DNA of 7,192 bases from Candidatus Saccharibacteria bacterium UBA3225 (GTDB taxonomy: Bacteria > Patescibacteriota > Saccharimonadia > Saccharimonadales > Saccharimonadaceae), in contig DEVX01000012.1 of NCBI GenBank assembly GCA_002363515.1, positions 1 through 7,192 of the forward strand. The letters run 5' to 3'. The notes below the pieces were generated by a model. That model saw nothing but the letters and a program-made list of their open reading frames with translations. It did no database searches and had not been told where the DNA came from. The stretch's first letter is position 1. Each line of letters opens with the position of its first letter. Positions 5,978-7,192 of this stretch are shown in pieces. The position numbers and the translations under genes were made by a program.

Positions 5978-6757
5978 CTAAGCCTTGCGATGAACATCGA
6001 CCTGTGGGTACGGAATGCTTACTTTGTGCTTTTCGAGGATTTCGAGTGTTTTGTGTAAGATGTTGCGTTTAGCGTCGATGCGCTTGCCCTTTTCGCTCTT
6101 AGCAAAGAGGCGATATTCTATGGCAGATTCAGCAAGGTTGTTTACGCCGCGATATTGACAATCGACTACAAAATCTAGCTCACGAGATGCTTCAGCAATC
6201 TCGGCCATGATTTTCTCGGCATCAAGGAGCTTTAGCTCGTATGGAAGTGGAATGTTGAGATTGATAGCAGTAGCGGAAACTTCGGCTTTTTCGATATTTC
6301 GGTTGGCAATAGAGATAATATTGCCAGTGAGGCCATCTTTAAGCTTAGTAGAACGGATGCCAGAATAGATCACTGTGCCGCTGTCGGAACCAATAGTGAC
6401 ATAATCGCCCATTTTGAAGTAGTCTTCCGAGATGATGGAAATGCCGCGAATGATATCTTTCAGGGTGTCTTGAACGGCAAGACCGATTGCAACGGAGGCT
6501 ACTCCGACGCCCGCGAGGAGACCGTCTACATTGACGCCGTTTATGCGTAAGATGAATAGTGCTACCAGTACAATGTAAGCCATGCGCACAAAACTGCCAA
6601 CCATAGCTGCATAGGTGTTGCGCTCTTTGTTCTTATCGCGCTGAAAAGCCTTTTTGAAGGGTATCTTAATAATTTGATAGAAGATTATGGCGATGATGAT
6701 TGTAACGCCGCTTGACACGATATTCTCCCAGTTAATATGCTTGATGATGTCTCCCAT
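5978..6757 (-). CDS. Small-conductance mechanosensitive channel, MscS family
   Basis: This 259-residue inner-membrane protein has the minimal MscS plan, with probable assembly as a heptamer that opens under membrane tension to release solutes during osmotic downshock. Hydrophobic segments lie at about 13-31 (TM1), 50-71 (TM2) and 77-96 (pore-lining TM3a), followed by TM3b (97-113) and the cytoplasmic beta and alpha/beta domains. By my hand alignment to E. coli MscS, pore residues Leu105 and Leu109 correspond to Val89 and Leu93, Gln112 to Gln96, the kink Gly113 to Asp97, and Gly121 to Gly105. EDYFKMGDYVTIG (111-123) and SGTVIYSGIRSTKLK (126-140) are the family beta-domain signature; NGKII of the usual IPN motif is replaced by ISIANRNIEKAEV (148-160). 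The ATG at 6757 has a GAAAGGA site 6 nt upstream that overlaps the uvrB stop, with only 3 nt between the genes, so translation is probably coupled. The same 3-nt spacing joins it to the acetyltransferase gene. Confidence 0.93.
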   Translation of the reverse strand: MGDIIKHINWENIVSSGVTIIIAIIFYQIIKIPFKKAFQRDKNKERNTYAAMVGSFVRMAYIVLVALFILRINGVNVDGLLAGVGVASVAIGLAVQDTLKDIIRGISIISEDYFKMGDYVTIGSDSGTVIYSGIRSTKLKDGLTGNIISIANRNIEKAEVSATAINLNIPLPYELKLLDAEKIMAEIAEASRELDFVVDCQYRGVNNLAESAIEYRLFAKSEKGKRIDAKRNILHKTLEILEKHKVSIPYPQVDVHRKA

Positions 6758-6760
6758 TTT

Positions 6761-7192
6761 TTATCCTTTCTTGTGATTAAGTGCAGTTTTGATGTCCTCA
6801 ATTTGATCACGAAGCTCGGCGGCGCGTTCAAACTCGAGATTGGCGGCGGCAAGTTGCATTTGCGATGATAGCTCTTTGATGATTTGCGGCAACTCTTCAT
6901 GTGGGATTTTGCGCAGATCGAGTTTTTTGCTTTTTTCTTTTTCTGGGATGATAGCGCGGAGACCTTCGCCAATCTCCTTAGCTACAGAACGCGGCGTGAT
7001 GTGGTGTTCTTCGTTATATTTTTGCTGAATTTCGCGACGGCGATAGGTTTCTTCAATGGCACGTTGCATACTGCCAGTCATATTGTCAGCATACATGATG
7101 ACCTTTCCCTCAACATGACGAGCGGCGCGGCCGATGGTTTGAACAAGTGCGGATTCGGAGCGTAGAAAACCTTCTTTATCGGCATCAAGAAT
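6761..7192 (-). CDS. uvrB: Excinuclease ABC subunit B, C-terminal part (5' part outside the window)
   Basis: The last 143 residues of UvrB, the damage-verifying helicase-like subunit of nucleotide excision repair, enter from the right edge. Seen: ILDADKEGFLRSE (1-13 of the visible part), helicase motif VI QTIGRAARH (18-26), GKVIMYAD (29-36) and a linker typical of the family (RRREIQQKYNEEHHITP). The closing UVR domain at about 100-136 (ELSSQMQLAAANLEFERAAE followed by LRDQI) is the segment that contacts UvrC. The C-terminus is intact, so the complete gene of about 660-700 codons is expected. The visible part shows no deviation from family consensus. It is the first visible gene of the leftward operon; its 3' end (AAAGGATAA) doubles as the ribosome binding site of the MscS gene. 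Confidence 0.97.
   Translation of the reverse strand: MLDADKEGFLRSESALVQTIGRAARHVEGKVIMYADNMTGSMQRAIEETYRRREIQQKYNEEHHITPRSVAKEIGEGLRAIIPEKEKSKKLDLRKIPHEELPQIIKELSSQMQLAAANLEFERAAELRDQIEDIKTALNHKKG

Noticed and set aside
6840..7165. Plus-strand open frames over uvrB
   Set aside because: They are antisense to an unmistakable UvrB C-terminus.

Overview
The window looks like chromosomal core sequence from a small-genome bacterium. Candidate Phyla Radiation / Patescibacteria (Saccharibacteria-like) is my best guess, from gene content and style: compact genes, a GluRS without zinc-site cysteines, and membrane-anchored or orphan proteins beside housekeeping genes. No marker gene here proves the lineage. 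The seven genes whose 3' ends are visible all stop at TAA or TAG, and no reading frame is interrupted by TGA, so there is no sign of TGA being read as an amino acid.

Layout from left to right. Positions 1-806 (minus) hold the first 268 codons of a DUF853/YjgR-type HerA-like ATPase that runs off the left edge. From a shared 85-bp promoter region a short gene diverges at 892-1335 (plus). It encodes a single-pass membrane protein whose outer domain weakly resembles chagasin/I42 inhibitors. A terminator at 1335-1361 can work in both directions and ends this gene and the long leftward gene set.

The leftward set runs from the right edge to 1374: uvrB (3' end only), an MscS-type channel, a RimJ/RimL-type acetyltransferase, gltX, a membrane-anchored DUF3048 (YerB-like) protein, and an Ala/Asp/Glu-rich cysteine-free protein of unknown function. 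The first three are separated by 3 nt each and look translationally coupled. A 96-bp gap with a possible promoter precedes gltX. DUF3048 and the Ala-rich gene form a tight pair, with the ribosome binding site of the second overlapping the stop codon of the first.

Functionally, the window joins DNA repair (UvrB), osmotic protection (MscS), protein N-terminal acetylation (GNAT), translation (GluRS) and cell-envelope proteins of unknown role. No tRNA, rRNA, CRISPR array, insertion sequence or phage gene was seen, and no gene-free stretch exceeds 100 bases. No clear novel multi-gene system is evident. The parts most worth following up are the DUF3048/Ala-rich pair and the small anchored protein at 892-1335.
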